Below are positions 8,385 through 16,967 of a stretch of 32,524 nucleotides of DNA, one piece after another. Numbering within the stretch: the first letter of the stretch is position 1; each line of letters begins with the position of its first letter. Below the pieces are notes generated by a model that had not been told where the DNA came from, made no database searches, and saw only the letters and a program-made list of their open reading frames with translations. The DNA comes from an uncultured Succinivibrionaceae bacterium (GTDB taxonomy: Bacteria; Pseudomonadota; Gammaproteobacteria; Enterobacterales; Succinivibrionaceae): NCBI GenBank assembly GCA_949286015.1, contig CASEBB010000015.1, positions 1-32,524 on the forward strand. The letters are read 5' to 3'. Both the position numbers and the translations under genes were made by a program.

Positions 8385-8553
8385 TAGCCGTACACGCAGA
8401 AAAGGAGCAGCTATAACCACGTCGCAAAGTCGTGCTGCTGATCAGGTAGCGATAGCACTCAGGATTGCGGAGCACAGGCAGCACGCGGATGCTGGCTCTG
8501 GTGTTAGTTACGGGAGGCAGCTTTCTCACCTCTCCTTTTCCTTGCGTTAGCAG

Positions 8554-8585
8554 CGCCCGCCTCTGTCAATCTACAGGGGCGGGCG
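8554..8585 (+). terminator. GC-rich hairpin downstream of dcuA
   Basis: CGCCCGCC (8554-8561) pairs with GGCGGGCG (8578-8585). The right arm is a variant of the recurrent GGGGCGGGCGCTG motif. No long T-run follows, so termination here is only likely. Confidence 0.45.
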
Positions 8586-8730
8586 TTGTGCTTTATAGCA
8601 GGATCGCAAAGTATTACCGTGCCACCCGTCTACTCACGAACGCAGATGATGACGCTTGAGCGCTTGCAGTTTTGTAGTAGAGATGAGTCCTATTGGTGGT
8701 AAGTGCTGTGGTTGAGCCGTTTGGCCCCGA

Positions 8731-8768
8731 CAAAATAAAGCCCCGCACAGCAAAAGCTGGACAGGGCT
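8731..8768 (-). terminator. Terminator of the AAA-ATPase gene
   Basis: On the minus strand, AGCCC and GGGCT enclose an inner CAGC/GCTG stem with a TTTT loop, and TTATTTTG follows. It lies about 80 bases past the stop at 8847. Confidence 0.65.
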
Positions 8769-8846
8769 CTTCGTCTGACGTCTGGACTCTCACGGAATGC
8801 GGAGTGTGTGGGCAGAGGCCTTTCTTGTGGTTAAAAGCAGAGTGCT

Positions 8847-10838
8847 TTAGCTTGAGGCTTTATCGCTCTTGCTACTGCCTTTTCTGCTTGTCTTGGAGCG
8901 GCTTGCTTTTGCGGTAGTAGCTTTGCGGCCCCCTGCGCTGTTAGAGCCCTTGTTACTAGCAGTTTTGTCTGCCGTCTTACGGCGCACCGTCTTGGTTTTG
9001 CGTGCAGTTTGGTCGCTAGTCTTTGGGCTCTTTGGGGGAGGCAGCTCTTGGTTTTCCACGGCGATTGGCTCAATCATGCCCTCATGGCGCTCGGTGTGCA
9101 CTCCTGTTGACAGCTTGGTTTTCGTAATGGTACGCCATGCAACGATCTGATGGTATTTATCGCAAATCACCACCACAACCCATACCACCAGCTTCCGCAG
9201 CTTTAGAAGGTTGTTGCAGTAGTCATTTTTTACCATCTGCCGCTCAGCTGCATTGAGCGTTTTGGTCTTCGTCAGATCAGTGTTGTAGCGCACGCGCTTG
9301 AGTTCAAAGGCGTAGATGGTATCTTTGGTGATTGCTACCAGATCACACCGGCCATGGCTATTGGCCACCTCGTCTTTAGTGGAGACTAAGGCGGAGCGTA
9401 ACCACATCTTGAACATGGTACGGTAGATTTTCTCTTGTATGACGTCTTTATCGTCAAAGACGTCATATAGGGAGTCGTTCAAGAGCTGATTTAAGCTCTT
9501 ACACACAAGCTCGATATCACCTGAGAGTAGCGCTTGTTGCGCATCTCGGAGCATAGGGTAGATAGCAGTCTCATCTTTGTTCGCCATATGAGCTGTGAAT
9601 ATAGCACTGAGCTCCGAGGCCACTTCGGCGTTAGTGATTTCGCACTTGTATTTAGTAGGGGAGGAGCTAATGGTGGCAGTGCTCTGAGCGGCAAGAGTAT
9701 CAGCAATCTCTCTGATAGAGAGCATGCCACTTTGCACCATAATCTGGTCAAGGGTAACCTCATTTGCTCTGACTGGGCTCGTGAGAGTACCTTTGTCTAC
9801 GACAATGGGCTGGCTATATTTGTTTACCAGCTCGGTTACGTCGTACTTACGCGCATGCAGAAAAGAATGTAAAGCTGCCGACGCATTAGAACTCTCCATC
9901 CAGTATGGATTAAGCTTGAGCTTAGCATTGGCCTGCTTTATAAAATCAGGGTCGTCCAATGGCGCAAAGAACTTGTTAATGGCATAGGGGCTGTACACCT
10001 TGACCGAGGCATCCTCATCAAAGCAAAAGCCATCGTAGGTGTGCTCAAGAAGCTGCCACAGCTCATCGATGGAGATTCCAAGATTATTGGCAGCTTGCGG
10101 GATGTATTCCGCAAAGCTCTGCTCAATCTCCTCTTTGGTATAGCCCAGCAAGTCAGCAAAACCAAGACTCATGCTGAGATCTTGAATGTTTTGCCCCGTA
10201 AACAGCGAGACCTCTCGGTAGCGCATGATGCCTGTGACCAAGATAAATCTGGCGTTATCTTGTTGGCGCAACCAGTTGTAGAAATCTGATAGTACGCTCT
10301 GTAACGCAGCAAACAGTTGCGGATCATTAAGATGCAAGGAGAGTGGGTAGTCCCACTCATCAATCAGAAACACAGGAGTCTGATTGGCGGTTAAGTCGTC
10401 GAGCTCCCTCTTTAGATCATTGAAGGAGACGATGCCTTTATAATTGATTGCACTAGAGAACCCCGCCTTTTTATAAGCAGAAACAAGCTCTTTGCATAAT
10501 TCAGCCTCAAACGTAGTGGCATCAGAGCTTGCTATGCCGATGAACGACAGACTGATAACAGGGTAAGTCTTGGTCTCGGGCCAAAGATCAAAAATGGCTG
10601 TTCCTGCAAAATTTTGTGGGCCATGGGCGAACAACTCTTTCAGCATCGAGCATAGGGTGGTTTTACCCATACGCCGTGGACGCGAAAAGAACACGAAGTC
10701 AAATAGCGTGACTAACTTGCCAAGTTTGGCTGTTTTATCGACGATTAGCTTGTTTTGCCCCACCAACTTGGTCCAACTGGAGACGCCCAGTGGGATAGGC
10801 TTGCGTGGCAATGCGTTTGTGTCAGCGTTTGCGTTCAT
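8847..10838 (-). CDS. AAA-ATPase-like protein with PD-(D/E)XK nuclease domain
   Basis: 663 residues from ATG 10838. The N-terminus (PIPLGVSSWTKLV...LIVDKTAKL) and SRPRRMGKTTL (Walker A, K59) define the AAA-ATPase-like family (PF09820). Walker B is FLIDEWD (D160, E161). Near the C-terminus GRCDLVAITKDTIYAFELKR gives the D499...E512-x-K514 pattern of a PD-(D/E)XK nuclease fold (DUF1703 type). A 64-residue Lys/Ser/Thr/Arg-rich tail ends the protein. AGGAGG lies 4 bases before ATG 10838 and 1 base before ATG 10841; the frame also opens at TTG 10856. The family is common in gut and other anaerobes, often multicopy, with no established role; defence or mobile-element functions are proposed. It stands alone here. 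Confidence 0.85.
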   Translation of the reverse strand: MNANADTNALPRKPIPLGVSSWTKLVGQNKLIVDKTAKLGKLVTLFDFVFFSRPRRMGKTTLCSMLKELFAHGPQNFAGTAIFDLWPETKTYPVISLSFIGIASSDATTFEAELCKELVSAYKKAGFSSAINYKGIVSFNDLKRELDDLTANQTPVFLIDEWDYPLSLHLNDPQLFAALQSVLSDFYNWLRQQDNARFILVTGIMRYREVSLFTGQNIQDLSMSLGFADLLGYTKEEIEQSFAEYIPQAANNLGISIDELWQLLEHTYDGFCFDEDASVKVYSPYAINKFFAPLDDPDFIKQANAKLKLNPYWMESSNASAALHSFLHARKYDVTELVNKYSQPIVVDKGTLTSPVRANEVTLDQIMVQSGMLSIREIADTLAAQSTATISSSPTKYKCEITNAEVASELSAIFTAHMANKDETAIYPMLRDAQQALLSGDIELVCKSLNQLLNDSLYDVFDDKDVIQEKIYRTMFKMWLRSALVSTKDEVANSHGRCDLVAITKDTIYAFELKRVRYNTDLTKTKTLNAAERQMVKNDYCNNLLKLRKLVVWVVVVICDKYHQIVAWRTITKTKLSTGVHTERHEGMIEPIAVENQELPPPKSPKTSDQTARKTKTVRRKTADKTASNKGSNSAGGRKATTAKASRSKTSRKGSSKSDKASS

Positions 10839-11829
10839 CATGCCTCCTCTCAACAATGCAGAAAATGTTACTCTTCCTAATTTTAGCCAAAAGTCAGTGC
10901 CATGTGCTTACGCAAACTGCCCCAATTGATCTTGAGGAAGCATGATAAATCGAAGGGCTCAGCACTATTGCCGCCTCATGGCATTAAAGTCGATAAACAT
11001 CGTAGCATTGTGCCACAGGCGCTAAGCTGGGATGCAAGATAATAGTGTTGGTGCCACCCCATCAAACGCTTAGTAGAGACTGCTTTTTTCTCGCGTGCTG
11101 GCCACTTCAGCTCTTAATAGTGGTCTTCAGTGTCTTCTCCACACAAGCGCTATCAAGCGTTTACGGGCCTTGCTGTGTGCCGCGCTTAACGCCCGCTGTG
11201 TGGTGGCTAAAGTGGGCTTTGCTGCTCCTTGCAGTGTACAGCACCGTGTGAGCTAGCTTCTGACTACAATTCCCCATTATATGTGCCCTGTAACCGTTTG
11301 CGCTTAGCCTCTGGCCATAGCGCATGCAAGCTAAAGGTGCGTGCTGCCTCAGGTATCTTCCTATTTTCGTGAGCGTCATTCCAAATTGGCCATTCCACAA
11401 CCACGGGCGCTGAATCCTAAGTCTATAATGAATCCCGATCAGCTTTTAAGTTGAGACGTTTTAGCAATTAGCAACGGCCACAGCTGCGTGTAGGGACGTG
11501 TGCTGATCCCGTGCTAAAGCAAAGCGTACTTACTCTAGCGCTTTTGCTCTGGGGTAACAACAGAGACTGAGAGGGAATCTTGGTGCACCGTACAAGTACT
11601 CTGTGCCTAATGAGGGCAAGTTTCGCTCACTTGCCGTAGTAAAAACAGAGTGTGGCGGTTCTTCTTCGTGCCCAGTCCGGCGTCAATGGCTTAAGCCAGA
11701 CAGTGAGGAGGGTGGGCTGTGGTGGCAGTAACACCCAAAGCGTAGGTAGGACTACTACCCAGCTTTGGTGCTGGCGACCACAAAGGGTGTGCACTCAGGG
11801 TTTTGATGTCGTTTGATTGGAGTTAAGCC
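10839..11829. other. 0.97-kb divergent gap between the ATPase and nhaB
   Basis: No gene recognised. The longest ORF (11045-11251) is a Cys/Trp/Leu-rich artefact without a ribosome site. The core CGGGCGCTG of the recurrent motif occurs at 11404. Divergent promoters for both flanking genes should lie here, but no clear -35/-10 pair was found. Confidence 0.5.
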
Positions 11830-13452
11830 ATGCCAAACATAACCTACGGTAAGGCATTTGCCCTGAACTTCATGGGCACAGCGCCAACGTGGTATAAGCT
11901 CTTTATTGTGAGCTGCCTGATATTAAACCCGATTCTGACCATGATTTCTCCGGTGTTAGCCGGTTGGGTCTTGGTCGCCGAGTTTATCTTTACTTTGGCC
12001 ATGGCTTTAAACTGCTATCCGCTGATTCCTGGCGGCTTGCTAGCCATTGAAGCTGCCGTGATCGGCCTCTGCGACATGGAGCATGTGCGCGAGGAGATCG
12101 GCGCCAACCTCGAAGTGATCCTGCTGTTAATGTTCATGGTCGCAGGTATTCACTTTGTGCGTGATGTGCTCTTATTCACCTTTACCCACGTGCTGGTAAA
12201 GGTGCGTTCGCACACCTTACTGGCCTTAATATTCTGCTTCTTCGGTGCCTTCCTCTCGGCCTTCTTAGACGCGTTAACCGTGCTGGCCGTGATCATGACC
12301 ATCTGCATCGGCGTGTATCGTTACTACCACGATATGATCTGTGGTGATGCCGCTACGGCGCGTCTGAGTAACGATAACTTCGTGCAAGAGGAGTACAAGG
12401 CTGACTTAGAGCAGTTCCGTGGCTTCCTCCGTTCGATCTTAATGCATGCTGCTGTGGGTACCGCTTTAGGTGGTGTCTGCACGCTGGTCGGTGAGCCACA
12501 AAACATCATCGTGGGTGGTGTTGCTGGCTGGAACTTCGCTGAGTTTGCTCTGCGTGTGTCGCCAGTATCGGTACCAGTCGTTATTTGCGGTTTTATCACA
12601 TGCTTCTTCTTAGAGAAGACCAAGCTCTTTGGCTTTGGTACGCAAATGCCAGAGTCAGTGCGCACTATGCTCGCTGGCATTGAGGCCAAAAATAACGCTA
12701 ACTTAACCCGCCGCGATAAGCTGCGCTTAGTGATCCAAGGCCTGTGCTGCGTGTGGCTGGTCATTGGCTTAGCTTTCCACTTAGCTGCTGTAGGCTTAAT
12801 TGGTCTGTCCATTATCATTATTGCCACTGCTTTCTGCGGTGTGACCTCAGAAGAGGAAATCGGTCAGGCCTTCACCTCGTCCTTACCATTCTGCGCTCTG
12901 TTGTGCGTGTTCTTCACTGTGGTAACGGTGATTTCGCAGCAAGAGCTCTTCCGTCCACTGATCACGTGGGTGCTCTCGACCTCGCCTGAGGATCAGCTCC
13001 CAATCTTCTATCTGGCCAACGGTATTCTCTCGTCAGTGTCAGATAACGTGTTCGTGGCCACGATTTACATCGAGCAGGTCTATGACGCCATGTTAAATGG
13101 TGTGATTAGTGGTGAGCAGTTTGACCACTTAGCTATCGCCATTAACACTGGTACCAACTTACCATCGGTGGCTACCCCTAATGGTCAGTCGGCCTTCTTA
13201 TTCCTCTTAACCTCGGCCTTAGCCCCATTAATCCGTTTAACCTACGTGCGCATGCTGTGGATGGCTTTACCATACACCATCGTGTTAACTGTGGTCGGTT
13301 TAATTGGCACGTGGTTCATTCTCCCAGACTTAACTCAGTACATGATTAATGAGGGCTGGTTAGTTTCTGGTGACATAGCACACGCTTCTGAGATGGGCTC
13401 GGCCTTAAAGGATGCAGCGGGCGCCGCTGCCGGTGCTGCCGCTGGCCACTAA
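11830..13452 (+). CDS. nhaB: Na+/H+ antiporter NhaB
   Basis: 540 residues, inner membrane. NhaB expels Na+ in exchange for H+. The N-terminus matches E. coli NhaB along its length: WYKL, AGWVLVAEFIFTLAMAL, CYPLIPGGLLAIEA, EHVREEIGANLEV, LLLMFMVAGIHF and AFLSAFLDALTVLAV are near-identical blocks. About a dozen hydrophobic segments are visible. GGAG at 11818-11821 sits 8 bases before ATG. The last ~20 residues form an Ala/Gly-rich tail (GAAAGAAAGH) not expected in the E. coli protein. Monocistronic, with a strong terminator downstream. Confidence 0.95.
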   Translation: MPNITYGKAFALNFMGTAPTWYKLFIVSCLILNPILTMISPVLAGWVLVAEFIFTLAMALNCYPLIPGGLLAIEAAVIGLCDMEHVREEIGANLEVILLLMFMVAGIHFVRDVLLFTFTHVLVKVRSHTLLALIFCFFGAFLSAFLDALTVLAVIMTICIGVYRYYHDMICGDAATARLSNDNFVQEEYKADLEQFRGFLRSILMHAAVGTALGGVCTLVGEPQNIIVGGVAGWNFAEFALRVSPVSVPVVICGFITCFFLEKTKLFGFGTQMPESVRTMLAGIEAKNNANLTRRDKLRLVIQGLCCVWLVIGLAFHLAAVGLIGLSIIIIATAFCGVTSEEEIGQAFTSSLPFCALLCVFFTVVTVISQQELFRPLITWVLSTSPEDQLPIFYLANGILSSVSDNVFVATIYIEQVYDAMLNGVISGEQFDHLAIAINTGTNLPSVATPNGQSAFLFLLTSALAPLIRLTYVRMLWMALPYTIVLTVVGLIGTWFILPDLTQYMINEGWLVSGDIAHASEMGSALKDAAGAAAGAAAGH

Positions 13453-13520
13453 GCTTTAGTAACAGGTCAGCTCATGTCAACTTGCTGAGTGCACGTAGCT
13501 AACCTGAGATTATTACCTCT

Positions 13521-13548
13521 GACAAAGCCGCAGTAATGCGGCTTTGTC
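13521..13548 (+). terminator. Terminator of nhaB
   Basis: A perfect 11-bp stem, GACAAAGCCGC/GCGGCTTTGTC, with an AGTAAT loop, followed by GTTTCT. It lies 68 bases past the nhaB stop. Confidence 0.8.
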
Positions 13549-13597
13549 GTTTCTGGAGAGCAGAAGCAAAATGCACTAACCTTGAGCAGGAGCGTGG

Positions 13598-13735
13598 CAG
13601 TTGTGAGGTGGCGAGGAGAGTGTCCCCAAAAGCAAATCCCCAAGGAGGTACCTGCCTCCAATCATGGGGCACCATGAGATTAGGTGGTAGCTGCGGCGCT
13701 ACTCTTAGCTAAGGCGCCGTGAGGTGCTGTTGCTT
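13598..13735 (+). repeat. Family B intergenic repeat, copy 2
   Basis: Aligns with 2627-2750: AAAAGCAAAT, CCAAGGAGGTACCTGCCTCC (itself a GGAGG/CCTCC hairpin), CAATCA, and a closing GCGCC-GTGA-GGTGC hairpin. The G-U pair and the GTGA loop, against GTAA in copy 1, preserve a GNRA-type tetraloop. Confidence 0.6.
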
Positions 13736-13773
13736 TACTGCAGAGATTGCGCGCCTAGCTGGCAAAAGCGATC

Positions 13774-13802
13774 ATGTGCCTTACTCCGGAGTGGGCTATA
13801 AT
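13774..13802 (+). promoter_or_regulatory. Possible cca promoter
   Basis: A perfect -10 TATAAT lies at 13797-13802, about 120 bases before the cca start. The upstream hexamer at the right spacing (ATGTGC) is a poor -35, so this would be a weak or activator-dependent promoter. Confidence 0.4.
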
Positions 13803-13922
13803 TTGCGCATACAGCGCTGTGCTGTAATGTACTGTGTTGCCTGAAGCAAAGTACAAAGTACAGCGTAGAGTAGAAAGTTGGTTTGAGCCTAAAGGGTGAA
13901 AGGTCAAGCGTCCGGAGGATGC

Positions 13923-15206
13923 ATGCAAGTTTATTTGGTAGGCGGAGCAGTGCGTGATCGCCTGCTGGGGCTCCCCGATGCTGATCGTGATTATGTGGTG
14001 GTGGGCTCTACGCCTGAGGAAATGCTCTCCTTAGGCTATCAGCAAGTCGGTCATGACTTCCCTGTGTTTTTGCATCCGCAAACCAAGGAAGAGTACGCGC
14101 TCGCCCGTACTGAGCGCAAAAGCGGCCATGGCTATAAGGGCTTTATCTGCGACTTTTCTCCTGACACTACGTTAGAAGAAGACCTGATGCGCCGTGACCT
14201 CACCATTAATGCCATTGCGCAGGATGACCACGGTAACCTCATTGACCCTTACCACGGCCTTGATGATCTCAACGACCGCATCTTACGGCACGTCTCGCCT
14301 GCCTTTGTCGAAGATCCCTTACGCGTGCTGCGCGTAGCGCGCTTTGCCGCTCGCTTTAACCACTTAGGCTTTAAGGTCGCACCTGAGACTTTAGCGCTAA
14401 TGAAGCAGATCGCTGCTTCTGGTGAGCTGCGGGCACTGACCCCAGAGCGGGTGTGGACGGAGCTGCAAAAGGCGCTGTGCACGCCAAACCCTGAGATCTT
14501 TATTGACCTCCTGCATTATGTGGGGGCCTTAGGTGAGGTCTTACCTGAGATTGAAAAGCTCTCCGGCGTCCCAGGACCAAAGCGCTGGCACCCCGAGATT
14601 GATACCCTTGTACACACCCTGATGACGGTGCACCGCCTCTCCCAAGAGAGTGAGAATCCAGTGGCGCGCTTTGCCATGCTCTGCCACGACTTAGGAAAGG
14701 GCTTAACGCCACCGAGCAATTGGCCTCATCACAAAGACCACAACGTGCTGGGCTTAAAACCACTTGAGGAGCTGTGCAAGCGCCTGAAGGTGCCAAATGA
14801 GTACTACGATTTTGCCAAGATCGTGGTCTTTTACCATTCCTTTATCCACCACCTCTATCGCAGTGGCGCTGAAGGCGTGGTGATGCTGCTCAATCACCTC
14901 GATGCGTGGCGCCGTCCGGAGCGGATTAAGCCATGGATCCTGTGCTGTAAGTGTGACTTTTTAGGGCGTAAGGGCTTTGAGTCGCGTCCTTTTCCGCGTG
15001 CTGACTATCTCTACGAGATGTTTGTGATTTGCCAGACGGTGTCACCAAAGGAGTTTGTGGCTCAAGGCTTAAAGGGCACGGCCATTCGTGATGCCATCTT
15101 TCAGCGGCGTGTAGAGCTGGTGCAGACCTTTATGCAGACGCTGCCGCAAAGCGAGCTTGACGACAGCGCTAACTCTATGCCACCTGCTGATAGTGTCCGT
15201 GATTAG
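13923..15206 (+). CDS. cca: CCA tRNA nucleotidyltransferase
   Basis: 427 residues. Adds or repairs the 3' CCA end of tRNA. Class II nucleotidyltransferase motifs: LVGGAVRD (5-12), DRD with catalytic D21 and D23, RRDLTINA (90-97) and EDPLRVLRVARFAAR (130-144). An HD phosphohydrolase domain follows with CHDLGKG (H255, D256), as in E. coli, which has 412 residues. ATG 13923 is preceded by GGAGGA at 3 bases spacing and gives MQVYLVGG, matching E. coli MKIYLVGG; the upstream GTG at 13896 is rejected. In E. coli cca is followed by uppP in the same block; here uppP is next but convergent. Confidence 0.96.
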   Translation: MQVYLVGGAVRDRLLGLPDADRDYVVVGSTPEEMLSLGYQQVGHDFPVFLHPQTKEEYALARTERKSGHGYKGFICDFSPDTTLEEDLMRRDLTINAIAQDDHGNLIDPYHGLDDLNDRILRHVSPAFVEDPLRVLRVARFAARFNHLGFKVAPETLALMKQIAASGELRALTPERVWTELQKALCTPNPEIFIDLLHYVGALGEVLPEIEKLSGVPGPKRWHPEIDTLVHTLMTVHRLSQESENPVARFAMLCHDLGKGLTPPSNWPHHKDHNVLGLKPLEELCKRLKVPNEYYDFAKIVVFYHSFIHHLYRSGAEGVVMLLNHLDAWRRPERIKPWILCCKCDFLGRKGFESRPFPRADYLYEMFVICQTVSPKEFVAQGLKGTAIRDAIFQRRVELVQTFMQTLPQSELDDSANSMPPADSVRD

Positions 15207-15214
15207 AGCTGGGC

Positions 15215-15250
15215 AAAGGCGGCTGCCACGACTACTGTGGCGGCCTTATC
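15215..15250 (+). terminator. Hairpin downstream of cca
   Basis: AAGGC and GCCAC pair with GTGGC and GCCTT around a GACTACT loop, with an asymmetric internal bulge. No T-run follows. It lies about 10 bases after the cca stop. Confidence 0.5.
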
Positions 15251-15374
15251 TTCAGGCTGTGCAGCAGGCTGCTTCATGGCGGCGTTGTAGATTGGGGGCA
15301 GGACTCAAGTGGCGCGCACTGCTGCGCCACACCAACAGAGGTACCACATTTGAGATCATGGTGTGCCCTGAAGA

Positions 15375-15512
15375 TCTTTTTGCGAGTGTGTGCCCCTATG
15401 TTATGGCTTAGAATCGGCCTTTTACGCTGATAGGGCGCATCAAGCGTCGCTACCGCGACTTATCTCTAATGTAGGTTAATGGCAAGTAGCTGCGCACACA
15501 TGGGGAAAACGC
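15375..15512 (-). repeat. Dispersed family A repeat, copy 3 (inverted)
   Basis: Read on the minus strand it starts GCGTTTTCCCCATGTGTG. It carries ACTTGCCATTAACCTAC, TTAGAGATAAGTCGCGGTAGC and GACGCTTGATGCGCC, then after an internal deletion AAAGGCCGATTCTAAGCC and ACATAGGGG. It closely matches copy 4 but lacks the distal terminal inverted repeat. Confidence 0.65.
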
Positions 15513-15591
15513 TCTCCTGTTGTCTTTAGGCAGTGGCAGCAGCAGCGGTAGCAGTAGAGGAAGCTGAGAGAGCCAGAGCAAAACAAGACGC

Positions 15592-15631
15592 GACAAAACA
15601 AAAGGCCGCCAACTTATTGCTAAGGGCGGCC
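15592..15631 (-). terminator. Terminator of uppP
   Basis: GGCCGCC (15604-15610) pairs with GGCGGCC (15625-15631). On the minus strand TTTTGTTTTG follows. It lies 68 bases past the uppP stop. Confidence 0.75.
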
Positions 15632-15698
15632 GTAGGGATAAGCGTGGAGATAGCACACTGCGCTTCGTTGTGTAGAGAGCGCAGCTTTAGAGCGCTTT

Positions 15699-16541
15699 TT
15701 AGGCTGGGAAGAAGTACAGCAGGGCGCAACCTAATAAGATACGGTACACCACAAACACCGCCATACCAGACTTTGAGATAAAGCGCATAAAGAGGTTGAT
15801 CACAATGATCGCCGTGACAAAGGAGATCACCGCGCCAATCAGCATTTCCACAGGGTTGGCACCAATGGTCTGATCAGTGAACAGCTTGTAACCCTCGAGC
15901 GAGCCCGAAGCAATAATGATAGGGATAGCTAAGAGGAAGCTAAAGCGCGCTGCCGCCTCTGGACGTAAGCCTAAGAACAGACCGGCCGTTAAGGTAATAC
16001 CAGAGCGCGAGGTGCCTGGGATTAAGGCTAAAGCCTGCGCAAAACCAATGATGACCGCCTGCTGTAAGGTCAGCTGCCGTAAGCTGTCAGCACGCTGGCC
16101 CTCGATATTGATAATGGTGCGCCAGTTGATCTTACGGTTGATATACGAAGCGATACCTAAGAGCACACCAAAGCCAATGGTGGTGTAGGCAATGACGTGA
16201 ATCGAGCGGGCGACCGTGGAGACATAGCCCTCTAATAAGAGACCGGCAAGGCCAGCGGGAATGGTGGCGATAACGATGTACCAGCCTAAGCGGCTTAAAG
16301 GAGTTTGCCGTCTTTTAATGACCGACTCAATGGTGTGCGTGGTGATTTGCACGAGGTCGGACATGTAGTAGAAGATGACCGCCAACAGCGTACCGATGTG
16401 CACAGCCACATCAAAGGCCAGACCTTGGTCAGGCCATCCTAGAATTTGGCTGGGGAAAATGAGGTGGGCACTGGAGGAAACAGGTAAAAATTCCGTGATT
16501 CCTTGCAAGAGGGCAAGAACCACAATATGAGTGATGGTCAC
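15699..16541 (-). CDS. uppP: Undecaprenyl-diphosphatase UppP (BacA)
   Basis: 280 residues, polytopic inner membrane protein. It dephosphorylates undecaprenyl diphosphate to recycle the lipid carrier for peptidoglycan; high dosage confers bacitracin resistance. Both family signatures are intact: GITEFLPVSSSAH (14-26) and PGTSRSG (175-181). Length matches E. coli (273). Translation starts at GTG 16541, with AAGGA five to six bases upstream; this start puts the first signature at the usual distance from the N-terminus. It belongs to the E. coli-like cca-uppP-folB-tsaD block but is separated from folK by 410 bases containing a strong terminator, so it has its own promoter. Confidence 0.95.
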   Translation of the reverse strand: MTITHIVVLALLQGITEFLPVSSSAHLIFPSQILGWPDQGLAFDVAVHIGTLLAVIFYYMSDLVQITTHTIESVIKRRQTPLSRLGWYIVIATIPAGLAGLLLEGYVSTVARSIHVIAYTTIGFGVLLGIASYINRKINWRTIINIEGQRADSLRQLTLQQAVIIGFAQALALIPGTSRSGITLTAGLFLGLRPEAAARFSFLLAIPIIIASGSLEGYKLFTDQTIGANPVEMLIGAVISFVTAIIVINLFMRFISKSGMAVFVVYRILLGCALLYFFPA

Positions 16542-16951
16542 AGGAAATCCTTGTGGCGTGCTGGGTGTGACTAATGACAGCGACAGGTGCTATTACCTGC
16601 CTCAAAGCGGTCATAAGCTTAGCACAGCGCTGGGGATTTTGGCGTAAAGTTTCGTAGCACCTATGGGCGGCACTGAAGCAAGGCCGCTAAGCTGCAGCGT
16701 CTTACTGCTTCTTTGCGGGGCTTGCGTGTTTTCTTTGGGCCTTACCTGTAGGCAAAAAAAGAGGCTTTAGTGCAAAGCAGAGGCACAACACCTTTGCACT
16801 AAAGCCTGAGAAAACGCTACAGGTGAGCGCTGCTCTGCCCACGGCGTGGACACGGCAGAGCAACTCTTACCCGTGTCGTGGGTACACCACTCATAATCCC
16901 TAAGGTGTAAGCAGCCCTTAAGCTCACAGAGCCTTTAGGCTTACAGCGCCC
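16542..16951. other. Gap between folK and uppP
   Basis: Contains the folK terminator, most of a 17-bp tandem repeat, and a CAGGT-GCTATT-ACCTG inverted repeat (about 16585-16600) just upstream of uppP that may be a regulatory site. No gene. Confidence 0.55.
16754..16807 (-). terminator. Strong terminator of the tsaD-folB-folK operon
   Basis: AGGCTTTAGTGCAAAG (16762-16777) is perfectly complementary to CTTTGCACTAAAGCCT (16792-16807), a 16-bp stem. On the minus strand a C then seven T follow. It lies about 145 bases past the folK stop. Confidence 0.85.
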
Positions 16952-16967
16952 TTAGGCTTGTGGCGCA
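16917..16967 (-). repeat. Three 17-bp tandem units spanning the folK stop
   Basis: Units 16917-16933, 16934-16950 and 16951-16967 share the pattern CTTAGGCTTACAGCGCC with 1-6 changes each. The third unit encodes the last folK codons and its stop at 16952-16954, so the duplication spread outward from the gene end. Confidence 0.65.

Larger units (their letters stand above)
8385..8846. other. Convergent gap between dcuA and the ATPase gene
   Basis: Contains the GC-rich hairpin after dcuA and the minus-strand terminator of the ATPase gene. No gene was seen. Confidence 0.6.
13453..13922. other. Gap between nhaB and cca
   Basis: Holds the nhaB terminator, a full family B repeat and the probable cca promoter. 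No gene. Confidence 0.65.
15207..15698. other. Convergent gap between cca and uppP
   Basis: Holds two terminators and a family A repeat on the minus strand. No gene. Confidence 0.65.

Noticed and set aside
12324-12827. 167-codon minus ORF inside nhaB
   Set aside because: Antisense frame of a strongly conserved transporter gene; no ribosome site.
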